A stretch of DNA of 64,000 nucleotides from CAZKNF01 sp964554105. GTDB taxonomy: Bacteria > Bacteroidota > Rhodothermia > Rhodothermales > VXPQ01. The position numbers and the translations under genes were made by a program. The notes under the pieces were generated by a model. It had not been told where the DNA came from. It saw only the letters and a list, made by a program, of their open reading frames with translations, and did not search any database. Below are positions 37,076-46,965 of this stretch, piece by piece; positions within the stretch are counted from its first letter, which is position 1, and each line of letters starts with the position of its first letter. Location of the stretch: assembly GCA_964554105.1 (NCBI GenBank), contig CAZKNF010000001.1:62001-126000 (forward strand), written 5' to 3'.

Positions 37076-37711
37076 GTGTCGGCAATCGATCGGTTCACAT
37101 CATCCGCTGTATATCGCCGCATCCACAATCTCTTTGATAATCCAGCCGTCTTCAATGCATATCAGTCTCTTGTGGATGGAGGCAAGGAACGCCGCATACT
37201 GCAGTTTCTGAGTGGCGTACAGTATGAGACGGTGCTCGACGTGGGTTGCGGGACGGGTAACTGGGCGTTGACTGCCCGAGGAGCCTACCTTGGTGTGGAT
37301 GTCGCGAGGGAGTTCATCGACGCCGCCCGCCATCGGTATGTGGATGATTCATCGAAGACGTTCATCCAACTAGATCCCACCTCCGAAGCCCTTCCCGGAG
37401 AGTACGATCTGGCGCAGCTCGTGAGCGTTCTCCATCATTTGTCGGACGATCAGGTCGATGCGCTGCTGGAACGGATAGTCGACCGTATCCGCTTTCTCTT
37501 CGTGCTTGATCTGTATCCGATCGTGTGGAATCCCGTGGCGCGCTTTTTGTACGCGGCCGACCGAGGAGACTTCATTCGCGAGCCGGCCGAACAGAAGGAC
37601 TTGCTCCTGAGGAACGGGAGACTAAGCCTTGTTCGTGAGGATGACTACTTTGCACCGACGAGATTGTACCGGCATACGCTGCTGCTTTTCGAGCGAAAGC
37701 ATTCGTTGTGA
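37076..37711 (+). CDS. Class I SAM-dependent methyltransferase
   Basis: 211 residues. The glycine motif VLDVGCGTGNWALTA (motif I) is followed by YLGVDVA (acidic end of beta-2) and the segment YDLAQLVSVLHHLSD, a typical class I methyltransferase core. The C-terminal LVREDDYFAPTRLYRHTLLLFERK is like those of small-molecule methyltransferases, but the substrate cannot be told. The start is GTG 37076, 34 bases after the GspE-like gene, with a weak ribosome-binding site. It ends 71 bases before the convergent ppc. Confidence 0.82.
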   Translation: MSAIDRFTSSAVYRRIHNLFDNPAVFNAYQSLVDGGKERRILQFLSGVQYETVLDVGCGTGNWALTARGAYLGVDVAREFIDAARHRYVDDSSKTFIQLDPTSEALPGEYDLAQLVSVLHHLSDDQVDALLERIVDRIRFLFVLDLYPIVWNPVARFLYAADRGDFIREPAEQKDLLLRNGRLSLVREDDYFAPTRLYRHTLLLFERKHSL

Positions 37712-37782
37712 AGCGACGGCAGTGCATTGGAAGGTGAAGTTGCGGGACGGTGCGTGGGAGTCCGGGACAGCCGGTGAAGGCG

Positions 37783-40635
37783 CTATCCCGTGCTTTGCAT
37801 AGCCGCAGCGATCCCGTTAATGCTTAAGAAGAGGGCCTGGCGAATGGCGTCGTGATCGGCGCCTTCTGATGAGCGATATCGGCGAATCAGCTCCACCTGA
37901 AGTAGATTCAGCACGTCTGTATACGGATTTCGGAGGGTGATGGATTTTTGAATGACGGGGCTGTTGCCGAGCAGCTCCGACTGACCCGTAATCTTGAGAA
38001 TCGCCGAACGAGCCCGATCGAAGTCTGCTTCGATCGTTTGGTGTATGCGGGGCCCGTTCGAATCGTCGGCGAGGGCTGCGTAGTAGGCTGAAATCTCGAA
38101 GCGAGCACGCGCCATTTCGCGCTGCGCGCTGTCAACGACGGCCCTGAAGAAGGTCCAATTCGTGTACAGGTCGCGCAAGTGATCCAGGCGATCTTCCGAT
38201 TCGTCGACGATCTCCATCAGCCCGCTGCCGGTGCCGTACCATCCAGGAACGATGTACCGGGTCTGCGTCCACGCGAAAACCCATGGAATTGCACGAAGGC
38301 CCTCAAAATCGACCTCTTGCGCCGATTTGCGGGATACCGGACGTGAGGCGATGGGGAGGCGGCTGATCTGTTCGATCGGCGTTACCTGCGTATACCACGG
38401 CCAAAGATCCTCGTCCTCGATCAGACCGCGATACGCCGTCATGGCTCGCCTGGCGACGTCGTCCATGATTCGGGCATCGTCGGCCCCTGGATGATTGTGA
38501 TCAGCCCGGCCGTCCGTTCGAACGGAAACGCCGGTGCTGACGATCATTGCGTTGACGATCTGCTCAAGGTGCCGTCGTGTGATATCAGCCAGGGCGTAGC
38601 GAAATGAGATGACTTCGCCCTGCTCGGTGAAGCGGATTCGTCCGTTATGTACGACCGGAGGCATGGCGAGAATAGCCTGATTGGCTCGCCCGCCACCTCG
38701 TCCGACAGTTCCACCGCGACCGTGGAATAGCCGCAAGCTGACTTCGTGCGAACGGCAGACGGCTCCCAGCTGCTGCTGCGCTTTATGAAGCGCCCAATTT
38801 GCCATCCAGTATCCGCCGTCTTTGTTGCTGTCCGAATACCCAAGCATAATTTCCTGAAATCTACCACGGGCCTCCACCTGCTTGCAGTAAATCGGGTGTG
38901 TGAAAAGAATGTCGATTAGCTTATCGGCGTCCTCCAGATCCTCGATAGTTTCGAATAAGGGAATGAAGTCGAGCGGTGAGTCGACCTCGCCGTCGCGAAT
39001 GCGCCAGAGTCCACCTTCTTTAGCCAGAAGCATTGCCTCGAGCATGTCGCTGACCGAGTGCGTCATGCTGATTATGTAGCCGCCCATTGCTTGCGGCTCC
39101 TGCTCGATGATCTCACGAATTACATTAAAGCTCTCCACGACAGTCTGCGCAGTTTCGGGGAGATCGGCACCGTGGGGCAGGAGAGGGCGCGGGTTGGCTA
39201 ACTCCGCACTGAGAAGATCCACCTTCTCCGATTCGTTGAGAGATGCATAATCGTCTTGTACGCCGGCTACGCGGAGCAGTGCGCTGACTGTCTCTTCGTG
39301 CACGCCGGAATGCTGGCGTACGTCGAGAGCAGCCATGTGGAAGCCAAACGTACGAGCCCGGATCAGCATGCGACTGAGCTGTCCTGACGTGACGTAGGCT
39401 TCGAAGCCGGTCGACTCGAGGCATTGCGCGAGAAGTTCGAGATCATCGACGAAATCCGAACTGTCATACTTCCAGAGCCGCACTTCGTCGGGATCGCCGG
39501 CGAGTGAGGCCCCCTTATTTTCGAGGAGGGCCTGGATTTCTTTGCGCATCCGGTTGATGCGCGCCATTATATAGGTGAGTTTCAGCCGATACGGTTCGTG
39601 CTGATAGACTCGCAGCATTTGTTCGTCAAGCGCGATTTCTTCACTGTCGCTCTTGATCGAGTCGTAGAGATCGGGTGGAACGGCAGCCTGGAGATTTGAG
39701 ATACTGATCTCACGCCGGAGTTCACGCAGCTCACCGTAGAACAAGGTGAGCGCCGACACGCGCTGCCTGGCGAAGGTGCGACGGGTGACGTCAGCGGTTA
39801 CGTTCGGATTGCCGTCACGATCGCTTCCGATCCATGATCGATACCGCAGGAATGTGGGCAAATCGGGTGTCGCGTCGTAGTAGGTCTCGAGAGCCCTTCG
39901 CACGTCCTCGTATATCTGCGGAATGGTCTGCCAGATCGCATTCCGCATGAAGTACATTCCCTGCTCCACCTCGTCATCCACGCTTGGCCGTTCGGCCCGT
40001 ACCTCGTCGGTGGCGAGAAGAAATGCAATTTGATTACGGATCTCTGTAAAGGAGCGCTCCTCTTCCTCGGGGGACTGCACGGAGCGACTCATTTCGGAGA
40101 GAAAATGAGCGATGTGCTGCTGTTTATACAGGATGCTGCGGCGCCGAGCCTCCGTCGGGTGTGCGGTAAGAGTCGGCTGGATGTCGAGTGTCGCGAGCAG
40201 GTCAATGACTTCCTGCAGCGTGTAGCCGTCATTTTTGAGACGAGCGATGGCTTCGGAGATCGACTCGGAGCGCGGGCTGTCTGGTGTGCTCTCGCGCGCC
40301 CGCTCTCGATTGATGCGTATGATCTCCTCCTGTTCGGCTTTGTTTACGAGATGGAAAAAGGCCGTATATGAGCGGAGAAGCCAGAGGATCTCATCCCCCT
40401 CCAGTTCAGAGATGCGCTGAGCCGTGCGGTCGCGAAGTGCGGGGTCGTTCTCCTGCGCGGCACGCTTGCAGGAAAGACGAAGCTCCTCGATGAGACGGAG
40501 CATGCCCTCACCTGCCTGCTGCTCGACAGCCTGGCCAAGGAGGAATCCAAGCAGATTTACCTGCCGGCTGAGTGGACGAGATATACCTGTCCCCTCCGCT
40601 TCAACGTTAAGCCCCTGATGTTGGCCATCTGACAT
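37783..40635 (-). CDS. ppc: Phosphoenolpyruvate carboxylase
   Basis: 950 residues. It carboxylates PEP to oxaloacetate with bicarbonate, an anaplerotic reaction in the cytoplasm. Hallmarks are TLTAHPTEARRRSIL with catalytic His159, MLGYSDSNKDGGYWMANW, and RLFHGRGGTVGRGGG. A C-terminal region with PVIQKSITLRNPYTDVLNLLQVELIRRYR and a final NGIAAAMQSTG matches the allosteric end of the family. Length and motifs are complete. The start is ATG 40635; the DUF2911 gene stop lies 12 bases upstream on the same strand. Confidence 0.97.
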   Translation of the reverse strand: MSDGQHQGLNVEAEGTGISRPLSRQVNLLGFLLGQAVEQQAGEGMLRLIEELRLSCKRAAQENDPALRDRTAQRISELEGDEILWLLRSYTAFFHLVNKAEQEEIIRINRERARESTPDSPRSESISEAIARLKNDGYTLQEVIDLLATLDIQPTLTAHPTEARRRSILYKQQHIAHFLSEMSRSVQSPEEEERSFTEIRNQIAFLLATDEVRAERPSVDDEVEQGMYFMRNAIWQTIPQIYEDVRRALETYYDATPDLPTFLRYRSWIGSDRDGNPNVTADVTRRTFARQRVSALTLFYGELRELRREISISNLQAAVPPDLYDSIKSDSEEIALDEQMLRVYQHEPYRLKLTYIMARINRMRKEIQALLENKGASLAGDPDEVRLWKYDSSDFVDDLELLAQCLESTGFEAYVTSGQLSRMLIRARTFGFHMAALDVRQHSGVHEETVSALLRVAGVQDDYASLNESEKVDLLSAELANPRPLLPHGADLPETAQTVVESFNVIREIIEQEPQAMGGYIISMTHSVSDMLEAMLLAKEGGLWRIRDGEVDSPLDFIPLFETIEDLEDADKLIDILFTHPIYCKQVEARGRFQEIMLGYSDSNKDGGYWMANWALHKAQQQLGAVCRSHEVSLRLFHGRGGTVGRGGGRANQAILAMPPVVHNGRIRFTEQGEVISFRYALADITRRHLEQIVNAMIVSTGVSVRTDGRADHNHPGADDARIMDDVARRAMTAYRGLIEDEDLWPWYTQVTPIEQISRLPIASRPVSRKSAQEVDFEGLRAIPWVFAWTQTRYIVPGWYGTGSGLMEIVDESEDRLDHLRDLYTNWTFFRAVVDSAQREMARARFEISAYYAALADDSNGPRIHQTIEADFDRARSAILKITGQSELLGNSPVIQKSITLRNPYTDVLNLLQVELIRRYRSSEGADHDAIRQALFLSINGIAAAMQSTG

Positions 40636-40647
40636 TCCGTGCCGTCG

Positions 40648-41226
40648 TTAATCCTGGGGACGAATCGGAACGCTGATCCGCGTATCGTCCCACACCGCGA
40701 CCATCGCTGCTCCCGGTTCATCCTCGTTCTCTTCAAGGCTGATGGTAAAAGCCTCGTACGTCTGCTCTGTTCGCTGGGCCGGTACGTCAACGCGAATGAC
40801 GTCGTCTTCTTCGGCATATGAAAAGGCACCCCACTGACCGAGATTTTCGTTGACGATGATCGTCCACGTATCCTCAGTCGGAATGGCGAAAAGAGCGTAG
40901 GTCCCGGCCGGCAATTCTGAGTCGCCGAACAAAATAGGCTGGGTGGTTGTCAGTTCGGTCGCTTCATTTGCTCCGAAGCGCCAGACCTCGCCGAATGGTT
41001 CGAGCCCGCCGAAAATCTCGCGACCGCGCTTTCGAGGCGAGCTGTAGTGAATCTTTATGTACGTGCCGTCCTCGAGCGTGATCTGGGCCAGCGCAAGAGG
41101 ACTTGGACGGGTATCCGGGGCGGGTACAACGTTCTGAGCAGCGACGATCTGTGTAGACGCGGCCGCCGTTATAAATAGCGCCAGGGCGCCAAGAAAGGAG
41201 ATCAACCGTATCCGCGATGCATTCAT
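40648..41226 (-). CDS. DUF2911 exported protein
   Basis: 192 residues. An N-terminal signal peptide (LISFLGALALFITAAASTQIVAAQ) precedes a DUF2911 domain with the conserved features IHYSSPRKRGREIFGGLEPFGEVWRFGANEATEL and PAGTYALFAIPTEDTWTIIVN. Family function is unknown; many Bacteroidota carry such proteins. It lies 12 bases upstream of ppc on the same strand and is probably co-transcribed. Confidence 0.9.
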   Translation of the reverse strand: MNASRIRLISFLGALALFITAAASTQIVAAQNVVPAPDTRPSPLALAQITLEDGTYIKIHYSSPRKRGREIFGGLEPFGEVWRFGANEATELTTTQPILFGDSELPAGTYALFAIPTEDTWTIIVNENLGQWGAFSYAEEDDVIRVDVPAQRTEQTYEAFTISLEENEDEPGAAMVAVWDDTRISVPIRPQD

Positions 41227-41295
41227 GGCAGCGATAGGTAATGGACATTTTTGTGACGTCGGTACGGCAGTACGCCGCCCATCAATATAACAAAG

Positions 41296-42069
41296 CTACT
41301 CTGTCGCGATGGGTTCAACAGAAATGTTCTCGAGATTTATCTCCGAAAGCAATTGCACGTCTCCCTTTTCCAGAGCCCGATCGAAGTGCTCAATCGAATC
41401 GCCGGGTGATGGAAAGCGGTGAGACGTGTAATTGAGGTAATCCAGGAAAAGAAGTCCACCAACGTGTCGCGGTCGTACAGCTTCTCGAAAGCGCGTCCCT
41501 CCACCGTCTTCCGCGAATGCATACGCGAAGTAGTCCATTGTGTGCCGATCGCGGTGAAACCAGTAGACGAAGCGATCCTCATGAGCCGCCCCGCCACCTT
41601 CTTCCCGAAACGTGATTTCTACTTTGTTATATGGCTGATCTCGAACTGAGTCGGCTCCCAAATATCTTTTCCGAACCGCCGGGTCGTTGAGCTTAAACGG
41701 CAGGAGAGCGAAGTATGCCACCGAATTGATCCCTGAAGTAATCGATGAGCGCATTTGATCTGAAAGTTCGACGGGTTCTCCGTCGATATTTCGGTATACG
41801 GAATCGTTTGTCAGCACGTCATGGATAGCCACGCTTGAATCCGGAAACGTTCGCTCATAGCGGAAAAGGCCGCCGTCATGGCGTAGCATGAACCGCCGAT
41901 CACGAAAATCGAATTGCAGTACGGTACCATCTAGTTGATCTGCTCCGCCGTGGGCCTCGATAGCGCGATCCACGATACGCTGCGGATCGGGTTGACCTTC
42001 ACCGCAGCCCGTCAGAGGTCCTGCGAAAACGACGAGTAGTGCCAGAGAAACGGCTTTCGACATATCCAT
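41296..42069 (-). CDS. DUF6503-like lipoprotein
   Basis: 257 residues from ATG 42069. The N-terminus has a lipobox (PLTGC, Cys22), and the mature part starts with IVDRAIEAHGGADQLDG, as in DUF6503-type proteins of Bacteroidota. It continues with a beta-rich domain (FDFRDRRFMLRHDGGLFRYERTF... and FLDYLNYTSHRFP). An open frame runs 21 codons further upstream, but the signal sequence favours 42069; ATG 42063 is also possible. It is immediately downstream (28 bases) of the M1 peptidase gene and may be in one transcript. Confidence 0.72.
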   Translation of the reverse strand: MDMSKAVSLALLVVFAGPLTGCGEGQPDPQRIVDRAIEAHGGADQLDGTVLQFDFRDRRFMLRHDGGLFRYERTFPDSSVAIHDVLTNDSVYRNIDGEPVELSDQMRSSITSGINSVAYFALLPFKLNDPAVRKRYLGADSVRDQPYNKVEITFREEGGGAAHEDRFVYWFHRDRHTMDYFAYAFAEDGGGTRFREAVRPRHVGGLLFLDYLNYTSHRFPSPGDSIEHFDRALEKGDVQLLSEINLENISVEPIATE

Positions 42070-42097
42070 TGTGGCAGAGATTGTGCGATGATTCGTA

Positions 42098-45000
42098 CTA
42101 GTACCACGGTACACCGTCGATTGTGACGCCAAGCATCCACCGAAAGGCGAATCCGTCTGCTTTGTCGATTGCAGTCGTGTCGCTCGCCCAAACTGGGAAT
42201 TTTGCCGTCAAATTCAAGCCCGTGAGGACGTCTGACTGTGCGGTCCATCGGCGGAGCAACGGGACACGTGATACATCATATCGGACTCCGACGCCGGCGT
42301 CAAAAAGGAATCGATCGGCAGAGAAACCGTCAAAGAAGCTGCTTCCGCTCCAGGCACTGCCAGCTCCGGCGAAGACCTCTGCTCGTAGGGGGGCGAGCCA
42401 CGAAACGGCCTCGAACGGCATAGCGACAAGCACCGCGCTCGCCGCCAATACGTTGCTGCCCGCGGGAGTATCTACCGTACTGGAGGCGCGTTCTCGATCT
42501 ACGATGCCACGTGCATACGCCACGGGTCCCGGCCCCTCGAAGGCCACCCAGCTCGGGTCGGACGGGGGATCAGCGAAGATGGCGGCGATGCTCCGGTAGG
42601 CATCGTTCCCCCAGCGATCTTCATACGATGCTTCGCCGAGCCTGAATCGTTTTTGTGCTGCCAGATCCGGAGAGCCCCAGCCAATGCGAATCCGTGCGCC
42701 TGCGGTGAATGGACCGAGAGCAGCAGCTCGTGCTGCATCCAATTGAAATTTGTTTGCGCTGCCGCTCTGGCTGTCGCCCTCGACCGTCCCACCAACTTCT
42801 CCCCGCAATTCGATGCGTGTACGTTCATTCGAAAACGAGTAGGCGGCGTGCGCAGATAGCATGTTATCGGGAGAAAAGCCGAAAGCTGCGGGTGTAGCTG
42901 CGGCGCGCCGCGTAGTCCGAAGCTGGTGCAGCAATCCCAGTGTGAGGCGATGTTCGGCTGCAGTCAGTGCAAAGTATCTATTCAGCGGCGTGGTGAATGC
43001 CGCCTCCGATTCAAGAATACCGAGATGCTTCTCCGTCTGGAGGGATCCGAATCCGTACGGTCCAAACTGCTCGATGCGATCGGCGTACTGCAGCTCGAAG
43101 TCAATACCGGGCGAGAAGCGTCCAGCCGGGCGCCGGTCGTCACCCCCGCTGAAGATAACTTCGGGCCAGTACTTCACCATCGCACGCGTACGATGCTGAC
43201 CAAAAAGAGAGGTGCCACGGAACTGGATACCGCCTCCGAAGCCGAAATTATCGGCGTATTGGAGCAGCGGACGCCACCCGATGCTGTAGCGGGACATGCT
43301 GGGAACAGGTGCCTCGAGGAACGAAAAATCGATCGGAAATCGGCTGGAATTATTCAGACGGTTGATGTCAGGCGTGCGCAAATGTGGATCGATCTCCACA
43401 CGACTGACTCGTTGTGGTGTTTTTAGATCGATATGATAATCGGGGTAGGTCCAGATCCACGGATCGGCGACGATCCAGCTGTCAGGAACGGGTTTATGGC
43501 CGTGCATTATGCCCAGCGGGATGGAAATCCACTGCTGCGATCCATCTTCGTACGTCAACCGAAGATCGATTGGAATCGCGATATCGCCTTTTCGCTCGAT
43601 AGAAATAGCGGTTCGCCAGGCGCCGTCCTCGCGTCGACTTGACACATCGTTTACAGCATAGTCGAGGGTCCAGGTCGTATTTGTTAATTGTTCGAAGAAC
43701 CAATCCAGACGGAGTCCGGAGACATCTTCGGCGACTTTTTCTACGTCGTAGGGGTTAGGGTGTCGAAACTTGAAGCGATCGAAATACTCGATCAGAAAGC
43801 GATCGCGGAGAGAGTCCGATATGACATATCCGAGCATATCCAGGACCATCGATCCCGCCGAATAAGTGGCGGCCGAGTACGCGCTATTCGTCCGGAACCA
43901 GTCGGAAGGCGTGTTCATCTGTTCGAACAACCCGAGATCATGCCGCTGAAGAACCGCCAATTGGGAGGCGAGGTGGGATGCGCCGGATCGGCCGGCACTG
44001 TGGGCACGAAATTCGGCTGCCGTGTAGGTCACAAAGCCTTCATCCAGCCAGGCATAGTCCGCTTCGTTGGTGCCGATAATACCGTAGTACCACATGTGTG
44101 CGATCTCGTGAATGGTGACGCTGCGCAGGCCTGCTAGAGACCCGCGGCCGGCGATGAGGGTGATCATCGGATACTCCATGCCGCCGTCGCCTCCCTGGGC
44201 TACAGTCACCTGCGGATAGGGATATTGACCGAATTCTTCGCTGAAAAACTCAACTATCTCGGGAAGCAAATCTCTGAGCTCCAACCAGTTCGAGGCTACA
44301 TCGGGTTGGTAGAGGAGATGATGCTCGATACCGTCGTGCTCGACGATATCGTGAACGTAGTCAGGGTCAGCGGCCCATGCGAAGTCGTGGACATCTTCCG
44401 CGTGAAAATTCCACGTAAGCAAACCTTCGTTTTCGGCGGGTCCCCTCTCTGTGGATCCGTATCCGTGTCCGATCTCTTCCGGGTTCTGCAGAACGCCCGT
44501 CGATCCGACAACATATTCGGCCGGCAACGTGATGCGGACGTCGAATGTCCCGAACGGTGCGTAGAATTCACGGCCGATGTAGGGGTCGGAGTGCCAGCCG
44601 CGCTCGTCGTAGTTTGCCATCTTCGGATACCACTGGGTCATCGAGTAATCGATTCCCTCGACATTGTCGCGGCCACTTCGGCGAGTTTGAAGCGGGATTT
44701 GAGAGGTGAACTCCATTTCGAACCGCGAATCGGCTCCGGGCGGAATTGGCCTCGCCAGCTCGACTTCCATCACCGTATCCAGAATTCGAAAGTCGACCGC
44801 ATGGCCGTCCTGCGTAAGATGGGCGATCCGATGGTAGCCGACTTCATCCGGTCCAAGCTCAAAGATCCGCGGCACGATCCGCGAGTCCGGATCGGGTAAG
44901 TGCCGATTTCGTTCGGCCATCGCGGACTGCGGATTGAAGGCGTTGAAGTAGAGATGGTAGAAGACGCTGTGAAGCGTGTCGGGCGAATTATTGTGATACC

Positions 45001-45214
45001 GGAGCGTTTGACGACCGTCCATCTGGTGTCGATCCACGTCTATAATAACCTCCATATCGTACTCGACGCGCTGCTGCCACAACGGAGAACCCTGAGCAAG
45101 CGCGGAGGTGGGGACGATTGACTGCGTAAGGAGAAGGGATGTACAAAAAAGGAAAGCCCCGATGATCGCGGCCCGAAGACCCGAAACGAACTTCGATCTT
45201 TGGTTCAACAGCAT
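42098..45214 (-). CDS. M1 family metallopeptidase with C-terminal beta-barrel-like domain
   Basis: 1038 residues from ATG 45214. A signal peptide is visible (AIIGAFLFCTSLLLTQSIVPTSALAQ). The peptidase part (~to residue 620) has the M1-type GGMEYPMITL motif and the zinc site HEIAH (H369, E370, H373) with the second glutamate E392 in WLDEGF. The last ~400 residues do not belong to the usual M1 fold: alternating short strands rich in aromatic and small residues, ending in MLGVTIDGVPWY with a terminal Tyr, as in outer-membrane barrels. My reading is an envelope metallopeptidase whose C-terminus may insert in the outer membrane. The barrel is inferred. The divergent HU gene starts 295 bases away. 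Confidence 0.88.
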   Translation of the reverse strand: MLLNQRSKFVSGLRAAIIGAFLFCTSLLLTQSIVPTSALAQGSPLWQQRVEYDMEVIIDVDRHQMDGRQTLRYHNNSPDTLHSVFYHLYFNAFNPQSAMAERNRHLPDPDSRIVPRIFELGPDEVGYHRIAHLTQDGHAVDFRILDTVMEVELARPIPPGADSRFEMEFTSQIPLQTRRSGRDNVEGIDYSMTQWYPKMANYDERGWHSDPYIGREFYAPFGTFDVRITLPAEYVVGSTGVLQNPEEIGHGYGSTERGPAENEGLLTWNFHAEDVHDFAWAADPDYVHDIVEHDGIEHHLLYQPDVASNWLELRDLLPEIVEFFSEEFGQYPYPQVTVAQGGDGGMEYPMITLIAGRGSLAGLRSVTIHEIAHMWYYGIIGTNEADYAWLDEGFVTYTAAEFRAHSAGRSGASHLASQLAVLQRHDLGLFEQMNTPSDWFRTNSAYSAATYSAGSMVLDMLGYVISDSLRDRFLIEYFDRFKFRHPNPYDVEKVAEDVSGLRLDWFFEQLTNTTWTLDYAVNDVSSRREDGAWRTAISIERKGDIAIPIDLRLTYEDGSQQWISIPLGIMHGHKPVPDSWIVADPWIWTYPDYHIDLKTPQRVSRVEIDPHLRTPDINRLNNSSRFPIDFSFLEAPVPSMSRYSIGWRPLLQYADNFGFGGGIQFRGTSLFGQHRTRAMVKYWPEVIFSGGDDRRPAGRFSPGIDFELQYADRIEQFGPYGFGSLQTEKHLGILESEAAFTTPLNRYFALTAAEHRLTLGLLHQLRTTRRAAATPAAFGFSPDNMLSAHAAYSFSNERTRIELRGEVGGTVEGDSQSGSANKFQLDAARAAALGPFTAGARIRIGWGSPDLAAQKRFRLGEASYEDRWGNDAYRSIAAIFADPPSDPSWVAFEGPGPVAYARGIVDRERASSTVDTPAGSNVLAASAVLVAMPFEAVSWLAPLRAEVFAGAGSAWSGSSFFDGFSADRFLFDAGVGVRYDVSRVPLLRRWTAQSDVLTGLNLTAKFPVWASDTTAIDKADGFAFRWMLGVTIDGVPWY

Positions 45215-45508
45215 AAAGTTCTGGTTCTGGTCCAGCGGAACGAAACATGCACGGATCTGACGGCCCATTTATCGGAATCAACGACGACAGCAGGTACGCA
45301 CAGGATTGCCCCGAGGGAGATCCCAGAACTTCCCGCGAAAAGCAGACGGATTACGCGCGTGGTGGCGTGCACGTTTCGTCGCTCTGCTGCCATGCGGACC
45401 GGTCGGTCGACTGGCATGCCGTACTGGTGGAATCATGCACGAATATCTTGCGTTTAGCTTTCACTTCTACATGATGCCGCTACTCTCAACAGCAAATCCG
45501 TCTCGGAA

Positions 45509-45820
45509 GTGACAAAAGCTGATATCATCGACCGCATAGCCACGGGTACGGGATTGACCAAGATCGAGACGGAGGCTGTGGTGAACGGCTTCATTTCGAC
45601 ACTGATTCAGGCGCTGAATGAGGGTGACGGAGTCGAGCTCCGAGGGTTCGGGTCGTTTCGCGTTCAGCATCGCAAAGCGCGGAAGGCGCGCAATCCGCAA
45701 ACGAACGAAGAAGTGCAGATCGGTCCGCGGTACGTACCGGTGTTTCGGCCCTCAAAAGAACTGCGCAGGATGGTAGATCGGTCGATGAAGGCAGTCGGCC
45801 AGAATGAAGAGAAAGAATAG
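45509..45820 (+). CDS. HU/IHF family DNA-binding protein
   Basis: 103 residues. The full fold is visible: MTKADIIDRIATGTGLTKIETEAVVNGFISTLIQAL followed by the DNA-grasping arm with GVELRGFGSFRVQHRKARKARNPQTNEEVQIGPRYVPVFRPSKEL. It acts as a nucleoid-bending dimer. The start codon is GTG 45509. The Zn-ribbon/TPR gene begins 5 bases after its stop. Confidence 0.95.
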   Translation: MTKADIIDRIATGTGLTKIETEAVVNGFISTLIQALNEGDGVELRGFGSFRVQHRKARKARNPQTNEEVQIGPRYVPVFRPSKELRRMVDRSMKAVGQNEEKE

Positions 45821-45824
45821 ATCG

Positions 45825-46964
45825 ATGGATCGCCCAATTTGTGACGAATGTGGAGCGCGCCTGCCTGAGGGGCAGAAGAGATGTGATCTTTGCGGTGCGC
45901 TGCAGGAATCGGCGGATGAGCCGCCAACAAATGCAGCTCCGTCCGACCGGGAAATAAAGCCAGACTTCAAGGCGTCCCGGCAGGAAGATGACAGACCTTA
46001 CGCAGGAATGAAGCGTAACCACGGCACCAGATTATGCACCGACTGTGGATGGGAGAATCCGTCCGGAGCAAAGTTCTGCAGCGAATGTGGTGCCCGGCTT
46101 CAGGTCGAGAGAGATAGGGTTCCTCGTGCTGCCGAAGGTCGTTCTGCGCCTGTACTCCCGCCCGAGAGGACATCCGACGAGCAATCATCCACAGAAAAGA
46201 CCGGCTCACTCGGATGGCACGTCGCAGCGCTGGTCGGTCTTTCCGTAATGGTCGTCGTGGCACTGTTCATGGTGACCGTCATATCGAAGCAGCCTCCTGC
46301 GGCGCAGCCCGACGATGCCGTAGCGGCACCCTCGGATGTTCGTACTGCATCCATAATACAGGAACACGAGGCGATTCCCGTCGCAGAACAGTACCGGCCC
46401 AGAATCGATTCCCTTCGAGCGGCTGTTGAAGAGGGTAATGGGGACCAGGCAATAGAGGCACGTCACCGACTCGTCGAATACTTTGTCGAGATGGGTCGCA
46501 TCGATCGTGCCGCCATCGAGCAGATGCGTCTGGCGGGGATCAGCGATTTGACGGCTGACTGGAAGAAATCGGGCAACCTGCTCCTCGATTGGATGGAGAT
46601 GTCGGCTCTCGAGACGAAGCCGGAGATTGCTCTTCTGGCGATTGACTCCTACAAGCGGGTCCTCGAGCAGGAGCCTGGTGATCTCGAGGCCAGGGCGAAT
46701 CTGGGATGGGCGTATCAGTACGATCCCCAGAATCCAATGCAGGCGATCCAACAGACGAATCTTGTTTTGGAAGAGGATGCCGACCACCTGATGGCGAATT
46801 ACAACAAGGGGGTTTTCCTGATGCACATCAATCGAATCGATCAGGCCGTCGAGCAGTTCGAACGGGTAAAGGATTTGGCGGGTGCCGAATCGCCCTATTA
46901 CCGACAGGCCGATATGTGGATCGACGCGATAAGGGAATCGCAGGCCGAGCGGGAGGCAGGCTAG
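45825..46964 (+). CDS. Zinc-ribbon/TPR membrane protein
   Basis: 379 residues from ATG 45825. Two zinc ribbons lie in tandem: CDECGARLPEGQKRCDLCG (residues ~6-24) and CTDCGWENPSGAKFCSECG. A TM helix (WHVAALVGLSVMVVVALFMVTVIS) follows, then an extracytoplasmic helical repeat region with TPR-like motifs (GDLEARANLGWAYQYDPQNPMQAIQQ, LMANYNKGVFLMHINRIDQAVEQFERV). Function unknown; the layout of zinc ribbon, TM and TPR is seen in Bacteroidota membrane proteins. An alternative start at 45804 would overlap HU. modA follows directly (one base). Confidence 0.78.
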   Translation: MDRPICDECGARLPEGQKRCDLCGALQESADEPPTNAAPSDREIKPDFKASRQEDDRPYAGMKRNHGTRLCTDCGWENPSGAKFCSECGARLQVERDRVPRAAEGRSAPVLPPERTSDEQSSTEKTGSLGWHVAALVGLSVMVVVALFMVTVISKQPPAAQPDDAVAAPSDVRTASIIQEHEAIPVAEQYRPRIDSLRAAVEEGNGDQAIEARHRLVEYFVEMGRIDRAAIEQMRLAGISDLTADWKKSGNLLLDWMEMSALETKPEIALLAIDSYKRVLEQEPGDLEARANLGWAYQYDPQNPMQAIQQTNLVLEEDADHLMANYNKGVFLMHINRIDQAVEQFERVKDLAGAESPYYRQADMWIDAIRESQAEREAG

Positions 46965-46965
46965 G

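Noticed and set aside
42926..43426. 166-residue plus-strand open frame
   Set aside because: It is inside the M1 peptidase gene on the opposite strand and has no supporting features.
45215..45508. Small plus-strand open frames between the M1 peptidase gene and HU
   Set aside because: They have no ribosome-binding site or recognisable protein; this is the divergent upstream region of the two genes.
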